Shown here: positions 7,397 through 13,698 of the stretch, one piece after another | Position numbering within the stretch: the first letter of the stretch is position 1 | Layout of the letters: each line of letters starts with the position of its first letter | Assembly: GCA_046294495.1 (NCBI GenBank) | Contig: JBKBKV010000042.1 | Coordinates: 1-15,593 of the forward strand | Reading direction: 5' to 3' | DNA length: 15,593 bases | Origin: HRBIN23 sp046294495 | GTDB taxonomy: Bacteria > Chloroflexota > Dehalococcoidia > Lucifugimonadales > HRBIN23 | The notes under the pieces: generated by a model | Seen by the model: the letters and a program-made list of their open reading frames with translations, nothing else | What the model was told of the DNA's origin: nothing | Database searches by the model: none | Translations under genes and position numbers: made by a program

Positions 7397-7406
7397 GGAA
7401 ACTTCC
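7397..7406. repeat. Short inverted repeat GGAA-AC-TTCC at the regulator's ribosome site
   Basis: A 4-2-4 repeat abuts the ATG at 7407 and includes the likely ribosome-binding AAAGGAA. ACTTCC occurs here (7401-7406) and again exactly 30 bp upstream (7371-7376), about three helical turns. It shares AGTTTCC with the repeat at 7347-7359. Confidence 0.35.
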
Positions 7407-8000
7407 ATGAGCCTGGGGCAGATCTCTCGCCTACGAGTGGGCCAGCAGGAAGAGGCATGGCCCCCCTTCCTGGCCTGCAAATGGTCGCTGAGCCTTGTTA
7501 GGGAGTTATTGCGCGGACACTACCGCCCCTCAGAGTTACAGAGGCGTATCCCCGGCCTCACCCGTAAGGTGCTCTATGACCGCTTGCGTAAACTCCAGCA
7601 AGCGGGGCTGGTGTTGCCAGTGAGCACGGGAAGGTATCCTCTGCGGGTGGAATACCGCCTCACCGAATGGGGGAAGGGGCTGGCTCCCCTAGTGGACGCC
7701 CTGTTAGGAGACGGCGTTCCTGCCTCGGCGGTGGCGGAGGTGCTGAAGTGCAAGTGGATGCGAGAGATCCTGCACCTGCTACGAGAACGCCCCTACCGCA
7801 CCAACGAAATGAAGCGTGCGATGGGTTACATCAGCAACAAGGTGCTGGCCGAGCGCCTGGCCAAACTGGAAGCCCTGGGCCTGGTGCAAAGGCAGGTGGT
7901 GGCTACTAAAGGGGTTCGGGTCATCTATGGGCTGACGCCCCTGGCACAAGGGTGGACGGCCCTGAAAACGGTGCTGGCTCCCCCTAACGGGAGAGGGTAA
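7407..8000 (+). CDS. Transcriptional regulator with two fused HxlR-type winged-helix domains
   Basis: A 197-residue DNA-binding protein made of two HxlR-type winged helix-turn-helix units, about 20-100 and 111-192. They align without gaps from Cys24-Lys-Trp and Cys115-Lys-Trp through the recognition helices KVLYDRL (54-60) and KVLAERL (145-151), at a repeat distance of 91 residues, to the wings ending EYRLT and IYGLT. HxlR proteins normally act as homodimers with one such domain per chain, and several sense electrophiles or redox state through cysteine. Here Cys sits where many relatives have Gly before Lys-Trp. The fusion could act as a pseudo-dimer, with its two non-identical halves reading an asymmetric site. 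Its position diverging from protoglobin suggests control of that gene. The weak ribosome site AAAGGAA precedes the ATG. The 3' end overlaps purM by 17 bp, converging. Confidence 0.85.
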   Translation: MSLGQISRLRVGQQEEAWPPFLACKWSLSLVRELLRGHYRPSELQRRIPGLTRKVLYDRLRKLQQAGLVLPVSTGRYPLRVEYRLTEWGKGLAPLVDALLGDGVPASAVAEVLKCKWMREILHLLRERPYRTNEMKRAMGYISNKVLAERLAKLEALGLVQRQVVATKGVRVIYGLTPLAQGWTALKTVLAPPNGRG

Positions 8001-8994
8001 CCCCCTCCCCTTCCACCACCTCGCCAATGGGCAGGGCCTCGGGGAAGGCGCGGCGGGCGGCGTCTACAGCGTCGGGATGCACCGCCACCACCATCCCAAT
8101 ACCCATATTGAAGACACGGAACATCTCCCGCTCCTCAACTTGCCCCACCTGCTGGATCAAGCGGAAGAGGGGGGGCACCTCCCACGCCCCCAGGTGGAAA
8201 CGCGCCCCCAACCCGGCTGGCAGGATGCGGGGGACATTCTCAATCAGCCCCCCGCCGGTGATGTGGGCCATGCCTTGCGCATATGGCAGCAAGGACAATA
8301 GCGCAGGATAATAGGGGCGATGGGGCATCAGCAAGGCCTCCCCTAGGGTAACCCCCAGTTCGGGGAGCCACCGCTCCAAGACCACAGGCTCTTCGTCTAT
8401 GCGGAAGATACGACGCACCAGGGAATAGCCGTTGGTGTGCAGTCCACTGGAGGGGATCCCCAGAAGCACATCCCCTTTGCGAATGTCTCGCCCTGTCAGC
8501 AATGAACCCCCTTCCACCACCCCCACTATAAACCCCACCAGGTCAAAGTCGTCTCCGTGGTAGACGCCGGGGAGTTCGGCGGTCTCGCCTCCAATCAGGG
8601 CACACCCAGCATCCCGGCACGCCCTCACCATCCCCCGGGCGATGGCCTCCACCCTCCCCGGGACGAGGTGTCCGAAGGCCATGTAGTCCAGGAAGAAGAG
8701 GGGGCGCGCCCCGCAAGCGAAGATGTCGTTGACGCAGTGGTTCACCACATCCTGCCCCACCCCTTCGTAGCGCCCCATAAGGGCGGCCACCTTCAGTTTA
8801 GTGCCCACCCCATCGGTGTGGGCCACCAGGACAGGGTTGCAGAAACCCTCCAGGCGGAAGAAGCCACCAAAAAAGCCAATATCCCCCAGCACACCCGGGG
8901 TAAAGGTGGTGCGGGCCAGGCGGCGGATGCGCTCCTTGGCCAGGGCGGCGGCGTCCCTGTCTACCCCCGCGCCCTTATAGGTGTAGCCGGGCAT
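7984..8994 (-). CDS. purM: Phosphoribosylformylglycinamidine cyclo-ligase (AIR synthetase)
   Basis: This 336-residue cytosolic enzyme closes the imidazole ring in purine synthesis, converting FGAM to AIR with ATP. Family marks in order are YKGAGVDRDA (6-15), DGVGTK (61-66), GQDVVNHCVND (80-90), GGETAELPG (135-143), SSGLHTNGYSLVRR (182-194, usually GLHSNG) and HITGGG (244-249). Length fits (E. coli has 345). The start codon follows the TAG of the preceding small gene with no gap (TAGATG), and GGAGGG lies 5 nt ahead, so coupling is likely. It is the last gene of the gyrB-arsA unit. Other purine genes are not in view, so it appears detached from a pur cluster. Confidence 0.98.
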   Translation of the reverse strand: MPGYTYKGAGVDRDAAALAKERIRRLARTTFTPGVLGDIGFFGGFFRLEGFCNPVLVAHTDGVGTKLKVAALMGRYEGVGQDVVNHCVNDIFACGARPLFFLDYMAFGHLVPGRVEAIARGMVRACRDAGCALIGGETAELPGVYHGDDFDLVGFIVGVVEGGSLLTGRDIRKGDVLLGIPSSGLHTNGYSLVRRIFRIDEEPVVLERWLPELGVTLGEALLMPHRPYYPALLSLLPYAQGMAHITGGGLIENVPRILPAGLGARFHLGAWEVPPLFRLIQQVGQVEEREMFRVFNMGIGMVVAVHPDAVDAARRAFPEALPIGEVVEGEGVTLSR

Positions 8995-9249
8995 CTAGCC
9001 CTCCTTGGGTGGCTCCTCTTTGACCTCTATGCGTTTGCGCTGACGAGGGGCCTCCTCTCGCTCAACGGCCTCAATCTCCTGAATGGCCCGGTCCAAGAGG
9101 GCGCGCAGGCCCAGGAGGAACTCCCGCCCTGCGGAACGCAGGTGGGCACGGGACTCGGGGGGCACCACCTCCCGTAGGCGGCGGGGGCGGAAGCGCACCA
9201 TCACCTCCCCCCCAGGGCCAAAGTGGACCTCTACCATGCGCTCGCTCAT
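8995..9249 (-). CDS. Uncharacterised 84-residue charged protein between arsA-like gene and purM
   Basis: I do not recognise a family. The protein starts MSERMVEVHFGPGGEVMVRFRPRR, which looks like two beta strands around a glycine turn. A helical stretch follows (about 38-63, RSAGREFLLGLRALLDRAIQEIEAV), then a lysine- and glutamate-rich tail. It has no membrane helix, signal peptide or cysteine. Ribosome site AAGGAGG sits 4 nt before this ATG and directly after the TGA of the ATPase gene. The reading frame is open for 31 further codons upstream, but that extension overlaps the ATPase gene and lacks such a site. Wedged tightly in an operon, it is probably real, perhaps a partner of the ATPase or a small regulator. 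Confidence 0.75.
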   Translation of the reverse strand: MSERMVEVHFGPGGEVMVRFRPRRLREVVPPESRAHLRSAGREFLLGLRALLDRAIQEIEAVEREEAPRQRKRIEVKEEPPKEG

Positions 9250-9259
9250 GTCGCCTCCT

Positions 9260-10474
9260 TCACGGGGATGTTGCAGGTGCTCTCCCTTGAGCATATGGAG
9301 CGACCCTACGCCCGTGGAAGCGGATGCGTAGGGTGTTGCCATCCAGGGTGGCGTCTTTCACCCCCAGGCCTAGTAGCATGCGGGGGAGGAAGACGGTGCG
9401 CCGATAGGAGCCTACCTGCACCACCAGTTCCTCCACACTGCTCTGGAACAGCGAAATGTCACCCTTGGCAGCGAAGGGGAGTTTCAGCAAGAGCAGGTGG
9501 TCTTCCCCCTCCCGGCGAATTTCCTGGGGGTTGCCGGCGTGGAAAATGCAGACGGGGTCCTGCTCGCCGTAGAGGACGCGGGCCATCTCCCGCAGGGCAT
9601 CCAGGCCCACCACCTCCCTGCTGAAGAGGGGGACAGTCAGGATGGGTATGGGGGAGAAGGCCTCCCGAATCATCTGGAAGTATTTGGCTTGGCTGCCACG
9701 CCAGGTCTGGAAGTAGGGGTCAGTAACATCTGGGGGGATAAGACGGTTGCAGATAACCAGGTCGGTGTTGTAGCCGTAGAGGTTTAGGTAAGTGAAGGAG
9801 CGCTGAGTCTCCTTCACCACCATCTTCTCGGCGTTGACCACCAGGCGCACCGAGGCGTGCTGGTGGTCAGTCAGCAGGGCCTGCATGGCCTCCAGCTGCT
9901 GGTAGAGGCTCTCAATGCTGGCGAAGACAGGCTCCCCAGGCACAGGGAGGCCCAGGGTAACTTTGGCCAGCGGCCCCAGGGTCTGGGCGGTGCGCTTGCC
10001 GATGGGGAAGAGGCGACGCATATACCAGCGGGCCATGTCGGGGAAACTGAGCAGGCGCATGGTCTCCCCGGTGGGGGCGCAGTCCACCACTAGCAAATCG
10101 CACGCACCTGCCTGGGCGTGGCGCGTGATGTAGAGGAGACCCACCAGTTCATCCATGCCGGGGAAGATGGCAATTTCCTCCGCCACCACCTCGTCCACCC
10201 CCTGCCACTGGAGGAGCGCGGTAAGCCAGTCCCGCACGGTGCTCCAGTAGCGTTCCAGTTCCTTGAGCACATCAATCTCCTGCCCCCAGAGGTTGGAGGT
10301 GATAGGAGTGGGGTCTGGCCCCAGGGGGTGGTCAAAGGAGTCGCTGAGGGAGTGGGCGATATCGGTGCTCATCACTATGGTCTTGTATCCGAGGTCGGCG
10401 GCTCGCACGGCGGTGGCGGCTGCCACACTGGTCTTGCCTACGCCACCTTTGCCGGTGTAGAGGATGATGCGCAT
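9260..10474 (-). CDS. ArsA/Get3-family ATPase with C-terminal HSP20-like domain
   Basis: A 404-residue soluble P-loop ATPase of the ArsA/Get3 (TRC40) group. Marks are the deviant Walker A GKGGVGKTS (8-16), switch I STDIAHSLSDSF (36-47, usually DPAHSL; Ile39 replaces Pro), PGMDEL (105-110) and switch II DCAPTGETMRLL (131-142). The last 90 residues, with HLLLLKLPFAAKGDISLF (326-343) and LDGNTLRIRF (377-386), read like the alpha-crystallin/HSP20 fold attached to many bacterial and plastid ArsA relatives. I see no CxxC metal site and no arsenic-efflux genes nearby, so arsenite transport is unlikely. Chaperoning of hydrophobic or membrane proteins is the better guess. Start is fixed by the P-loop and by AAGGAG overlapping the gyrB TAA (TAAGGAG, 10 nt gap). 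Confidence 0.9.
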   Translation of the reverse strand: MRIILYTGKGGVGKTSVAAATAVRAADLGYKTIVMSTDIAHSLSDSFDHPLGPDPTPITSNLWGQEIDVLKELERYWSTVRDWLTALLQWQGVDEVVAEEIAIFPGMDELVGLLYITRHAQAGACDLLVVDCAPTGETMRLLSFPDMARWYMRRLFPIGKRTAQTLGPLAKVTLGLPVPGEPVFASIESLYQQLEAMQALLTDHQHASVRLVVNAEKMVVKETQRSFTYLNLYGYNTDLVICNRLIPPDVTDPYFQTWRGSQAKYFQMIREAFSPIPILTVPLFSREVVGLDALREMARVLYGEQDPVCIFHAGNPQEIRREGEDHLLLLKLPFAAKGDISLFQSSVEELVVQVGSYRRTVFLPRMLLGLGVKDATLDGNTLRIRFHGRRVAPYAQGRAPATSP

Positions 10475-10484
10475 GGGGTGCTCC

Positions 10485-12407
10485 TTATACATCCAGGTTG
10501 CGCACCTGGTGGGCATAGGCGAAGATGAAGTTTTTGCGCGGCTCCACCTGGTCGCCCATCAGGATGGTGAAGAGTTCATCAGCACGCCTGGCGTCCTCCA
10601 GTGTTACATGAAGGATAGAGCGAGTTGCCGGGTTCAGGGTGGTTTCCCACAACTGCTGGGGGTTCATCTCCCCCAGACCCTTATAGCGCTGGATAACAAC
10701 CCCTTTGGCCTTCTCCAGGCGTTTCAGGAAAGAGTCCTTCTGGGCTTCGGTATAGGCATAGAGCACCTCTTTGCCGGCCTGAACCCGGTAGAGAGGAGGC
10801 TGGGCAATATAGAGGTGGCCATTAGTAATAAGGGGGCGCATGTTGCGGAAGAAGAAGGTGAGCAGGAGAGTGCGGATATGGCTTCCATCCACATCGGCAT
10901 CGGTCATAATGATAACCCGGTGGTAGCGGAGTTTAGCCAGGTTCAGGTCCTCCCCTATGCCGGCGCCCAAGGCGGCCACCAGTGCCCGAATCTCCTCATG
11001 GGAGAGAACCTTATCGGGGCGAGCCTTCTCCACGTTCAGAATTTTCCCCTTCAGGGGCAGGATAGCCTGGAAGCGCCTATCTCGCCCCATCTTGGCGGAG
11101 CCTCCAGCCGATTCCCCCTCCACGATGAACAGTTCGCAGAGGGAGGGGTCGCGTTCGGAGCAGTCGGCCAGTTTGCCGGGGAGTGAGGCGCCGTCCAGGG
11201 CGTTCTTGCGGAGCACCATTTCACGGGCACGGCGGGCCGCCTCCCGGGCCCTGGCGGCCGTGAGGCACTTGCCCACGATGCGGGCGGCATCGGAGGGGTG
11301 GTCTTCCAGGTATACGGTCAAGCCCTCCCCCACCACCGAGTCCACTACCCCCTTTACTTCGGGGTTCCCCAGTTTAGCCTTGGTCTGCCCCTCAAACTGC
11401 GGGTTCACAAGGCGCACGGCCAGCACCGCCGTGAGGCCCTCCCGCACATCCTCCCCCTGGAGGTTGGGCTGGTCGTCCTTCAGGAGTTTCTGCTTGCGGG
11501 CGTAGTCGTTGATGGCGCGGGTAAGGGCAGAGCGGAAGCCCGTAAGGTGAGTGCCCCCTTCGGCTGTGGGGATGCAGTTGGCGAAGGTGAAGACCGCCTC
11601 GCTCACTTCGTCGGTATACTGGAGGGCACAGTCCACCTGGATAGAGTCCACCGTGCGGGAGATGGCGACAACGGGGTGCAAGGGCTGGCGGGCGCGGTTG
11701 TAGTGGGCCACCATGCTGGCCACCCCACCCTCAAAGTAGAAGGTGCCCTCCTCACCGGTGCGCAGGTCGACCAGGCTGATCTCCAGCCCAGGCACCAGAT
11801 ATGCCACCTCACGGAAGCGCTCCGCCAGGATATCAAAATCGTAGTCCAGTTTCTCAAAGATGTCGGTGTCGGGAAGAAATGCGATGGTGGTGCCACTCCC
11901 CTCAGATGCCCCCACATCCTGAACGGGGCCAGTAGGGCGACCTTTGCGGAACTCCTGGCGGTAGCGCCGACCGTTGCGGCGCACCTCGGCCCAAAACCAG
12001 GTGGAAAGAAAGTTGACCACCGACGCCCCCACCCCGTGCAGGCCCCCAGCCACCTTATAGGTGCCGTTGCCGAACTTGGCCCCGGCGTGGAGGGTGGTGA
12101 GCACCGTCTCCAGGGCTGATTTGCCTGTAACGGGGTGGGTCTCCACCGGGATGCCACGCCCATTGTCCTCTACAGTTACCGAGCCATCTCCCCCCAGGGT
12201 AACCTGGATGCGGTTGCAATAGCCAGCCAGCGCCTCGTCCACGGCGTTGTCCACAATTTCATACACCAGGTGGTGGAGGCCACGCTGGTCGGTGCTCCCC
12301 ACATACATACCGGGGCGTCGGCGCACCGCCTCCAACCCCTCTAATACCTGAATAGACTCCGCCGTATACTCCTGCACGCCTGCCGCCTTGTCCTTGATGT
12401 CCACCAT
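10485..12407 (-). CDS. gyrB: DNA gyrase subunit B
   Basis: ATPase subunit of the type IIA topoisomerase that introduces negative supercoils with GyrA. The 640-residue protein has the GHKL ATPase domain with Glu50 and Asn54 (EIVDNAVDEALAG), DNGRGIP (81-87) and GGLHGVGASVVN (121-132). The transducer follows, then the TOPRIM domain with EGESAGG (430-436; EGDSAGG in many relatives) and the metal-binding DADVDG (Asp503, 505, 507), matching E. coli Glu424 and Asp498/500/502. It ends with YKGLGEMNPQQLWETT. It lacks the long proteobacterial insertion, so its length is normal for other phyla. GGAGG lies about 9 nt ahead, inside a perfect palindrome. ParE is an alternative, but the overall pattern favours GyrB. 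gyrA is not in view. Confidence 0.95.
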   Translation of the reverse strand: MVDIKDKAAGVQEYTAESIQVLEGLEAVRRRPGMYVGSTDQRGLHHLVYEIVDNAVDEALAGYCNRIQVTLGGDGSVTVEDNGRGIPVETHPVTGKSALETVLTTLHAGAKFGNGTYKVAGGLHGVGASVVNFLSTWFWAEVRRNGRRYRQEFRKGRPTGPVQDVGASEGSGTTIAFLPDTDIFEKLDYDFDILAERFREVAYLVPGLEISLVDLRTGEEGTFYFEGGVASMVAHYNRARQPLHPVVAISRTVDSIQVDCALQYTDEVSEAVFTFANCIPTAEGGTHLTGFRSALTRAINDYARKQKLLKDDQPNLQGEDVREGLTAVLAVRLVNPQFEGQTKAKLGNPEVKGVVDSVVGEGLTVYLEDHPSDAARIVGKCLTAARAREAARRAREMVLRKNALDGASLPGKLADCSERDPSLCELFIVEGESAGGSAKMGRDRRFQAILPLKGKILNVEKARPDKVLSHEEIRALVAALGAGIGEDLNLAKLRYHRVIIMTDADVDGSHIRTLLLTFFFRNMRPLITNGHLYIAQPPLYRVQAGKEVLYAYTEAQKDSFLKRLEKAKGVVIQRYKGLGEMNPQQLWETTLNPATRSILHVTLEDARRADELFTILMGDQVEPRKNFIFAYAHQVRNLDV

Positions 12408-12415
12408 ATCTACTA

Positions 12416-12425
12416 CCTCCGGAGG
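12416..12425. repeat. Perfect palindrome covering the gyrB ribosome-binding site
   Basis: CCTCCGGAGG is fully self-complementary and contains the gyrB Shine-Dalgarno GGAGG. Just beside it (12422-12436) GAGGG and CCCTC form a 5-bp stem around ACAAG. Pairing of the ribosome site with either partner in the message could dampen gyrB translation. This could also be chance in GC-rich DNA. Confidence 0.3.
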
Positions 12426-12470
12426 GACAAGCCCTCTGCTTTTTGCGAAGTTGGTGATTGGGGCGGGGGC

Positions 12471-13391
12471 TTATGCCCTTAGCCCGGCCGCCCGTTCCCG
12501 GTAGAAGACCATGCTCGCCGCTGTGATGCCCGTGGCGATGAAGGCGTAAAGGGCACTAGCCACCAGGGCACCGGGGAGGCTCCCAGCAATACGCTCCAGA
12601 AGGATGCGCAAGCCCACGGCGAGGATGGCAGTCAATACCCAGAACCTCAAGCAAGGCCAGAAGTTGTTGAAAACCACACGAACACTGCGGAGCATCCCCT
12701 CTACAGGCCCTACCCCTTCCACGAAGACCGCCTCCTCCACCAGGAAGAGGTAAAACAACACCAGGAATAGGACACCCACCAGTAGCCCTGCAAAGAGGGA
12801 TGCCAGGACAGGGCTTAGGAGCATAGCCACCGCCACCAAAAGCACGGCTATCAGTAGGACCACCGCCACCAGCGCTCCCAAGAGGAGGCGATATCCTAAC
12901 AGGGCCAGCCACCCCCTCAGGACGGCCCACGCCAGCGGGCGGGGCCTCCCCGTTACAGCGTTGCCTACCGGCGCCAGATAGAGCGACGCCAACAGAAGGC
13001 CCGCCATACCCAGGCCCCCCAGAAAGCCCAGCGTGGACAACATACTCCCTTCCCAGACCAGGGAAGCCCCATAAGGGGGGAGGTTCAGAATAGGGACCTG
13101 CCACGCCAGCAGTCGGAGCAGGTTTGCATGGGCAAAGGCTTTCTCTAGACCCCCAACCTGCTGGGCGACATCAAAGGCCTGGGAGGGCGTGCCAGACCTG
13201 GACAGCAAGGCATGTCCAATAGCGCCCAGCACCTTTTCCGCCTGGGCAGGCGCCCTCCACGCAGGCAGAAAGAGTAGGGCAATCGCCAGGACAAGAGGGA
13301 GCAGTGCCAGGTAGGGACGCCGAGCAGTGAGGGCGAACCCCAGGCCCAGTGAATCAATAACCCCGGCTGGAGAAGGTCTCTGCTCCTTCAC
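12471..13391 (-). CDS. Polytopic membrane protein of unknown function
   Basis: A 306-residue integral membrane protein with no family I can name. Hydrophobic helices are predicted near residues 28-45, 119-141, 167-193, 194-218 and 248-263, with a further one at about 272-297. A hydrophilic loop (about 46-115), probably outside the membrane, lies after the first helix. The segment LFLVEEAVFVEGVGPVEGMLRSVRVVFNNFWPCLRFWVL (from about 215) resembles the repeat region of bacterial membrane proteins related to the glycerophosphodiester phosphodiesterase membrane domain, but that link is loose. It starts with GTG and has no Shine-Dalgarno, and its promoter places the transcription start on the GTG. 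gyrB follows after 63 bp and may be co-transcribed. Confidence 0.8.
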   Translation of the reverse strand: MKEQRPSPAGVIDSLGLGFALTARRPYLALLPLVLAIALLFLPAWRAPAQAEKVLGAIGHALLSRSGTPSQAFDVAQQVGGLEKAFAHANLLRLLAWQVPILNLPPYGASLVWEGSMLSTLGFLGGLGMAGLLLASLYLAPVGNAVTGRPRPLAWAVLRGWLALLGYRLLLGALVAVVLLIAVLLVAVAMLLSPVLASLFAGLLVGVLFLVLFYLFLVEEAVFVEGVGPVEGMLRSVRVVFNNFWPCLRFWVLTAILAVGLRILLERIAGSLPGALVASALYAFIATGITAASMVFYRERAAGLRA

Positions 13392-13406
13392 GAATATATT
13401 CTAGCA
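13391..13406 (-). promoter_or_regulatory. Extended -10 promoter giving a probable leaderless transcript
   Basis: On the minus strand TGC-TAGAAT (13406-13398) is an extended -10 with five of six hexamer matches. The expected start, 7 nt beyond the hexamer, is base 13391, the G of the GTG codon of the membrane-protein gene. The -35 region (TTTAGC, 17 nt upstream) is weak, as is common with extended -10 sites. No ribosome-binding site precedes the GTG, which agrees with a leaderless message. Confidence 0.5.
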
Positions 13407-13468
13407 GATTTGCCACATCCGCTAAAGGGGTAAAAGGGCGTTTATGAACCGTTTCCAGGGCAGACACG

Positions 13469-13687
13469 CTACCCCAGGGTGGTGAGGATGCCCACTACCG
13501 CTCCATCCGTAGGGTGGGTTATGTCAAAAATCGCTATAATGCACCAGCGCCCAGCCACCATTTCGGCGGCGGGGATACTCCGAGAGACGGGCACATCCTC
13601 CACCCATAGGCCGGCGCTCCCCTCCACCTGCACCTGCGCCCGGTAGGTGGTGGGGTCAAAGGCACGCACAATACCCCGCTTGAGCAT
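13469..13687 (-). CDS. Small phage-tail/baseplate-like OB-fold protein
   Basis: A 72-residue protein with the pattern G-VRAFDPTTYRAQVQVEG, LWVEDVPVSRSIPAAEMVAG, then RWCIIAIFDITHPTDGAVVGI. This looks like a compact five-strand barrel of the kind found at the start of phage baseplate gpV-like proteins and in short tail proteins. It lacks the gpV C-terminal needle, so it is either a minimal spike base or an adaptor. It follows the hub-like gene by 11 nt, with AGGAGGG overlapping that gene's TAG, so the two are translated together. The assignment rests on fold pattern, remembered relatives and its neighbour, not on a motif with known chemistry. It is the last gene of the tail-like block on this side. 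Confidence 0.6.
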   Translation of the reverse strand: MLKRGIVRAFDPTTYRAQVQVEGSAGLWVEDVPVSRSIPAAEMVAGRWCIIAIFDITHPTDGAVVGILTTLG

Positions 13688-13698
13688 GGCCTACCCTC

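Larger units (their letters stand above)
7300..7406. promoter_or_regulatory. Shared divergent promoter region of protoglobin and HxlR-type regulator
   Basis: This 107-bp spacer separates the two divergent start codons. On the minus strand TTGACG (7364-7359) is a fair -35 for protoglobin. A matching -10 is not clear: TAGTTT follows after only 15 nt. The -35 abuts the GGGGA-GTT-TCCCC repeat, which would then lie in the promoter spacer, a position expected for a repressor site. No convincing promoter for the regulator was seen. Confidence 0.55.

Noticed and set aside
9250..9342. A longer start for the 84-residue protein, adding 31 residues
   Set aside because: The added part overlaps the ATPase gene and lacks a ribosome site, while AAGGAGG lies directly before the ATG at 9249.
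9260..10474. An arsenite-efflux ATPase label (arsA) as a functional claim
   Set aside because: There is no metal-binding CxxC, and no arsB, arsR or arsD in view. Only family membership is supported.
10464..12119. Plus-strand open frames across gyrB
   Set aside because: gyrB is certain on the minus strand, and these frames have no recognisable domains or ribosome sites.
12422..12446. GAGGGACAAGCCCTC followed by GCTTTTTG as a plus-strand terminator
   Set aside because: No plus-strand gene ends there, and a G and C break the T-run from the stem. It more likely belongs to the gyrB leader on the other strand.
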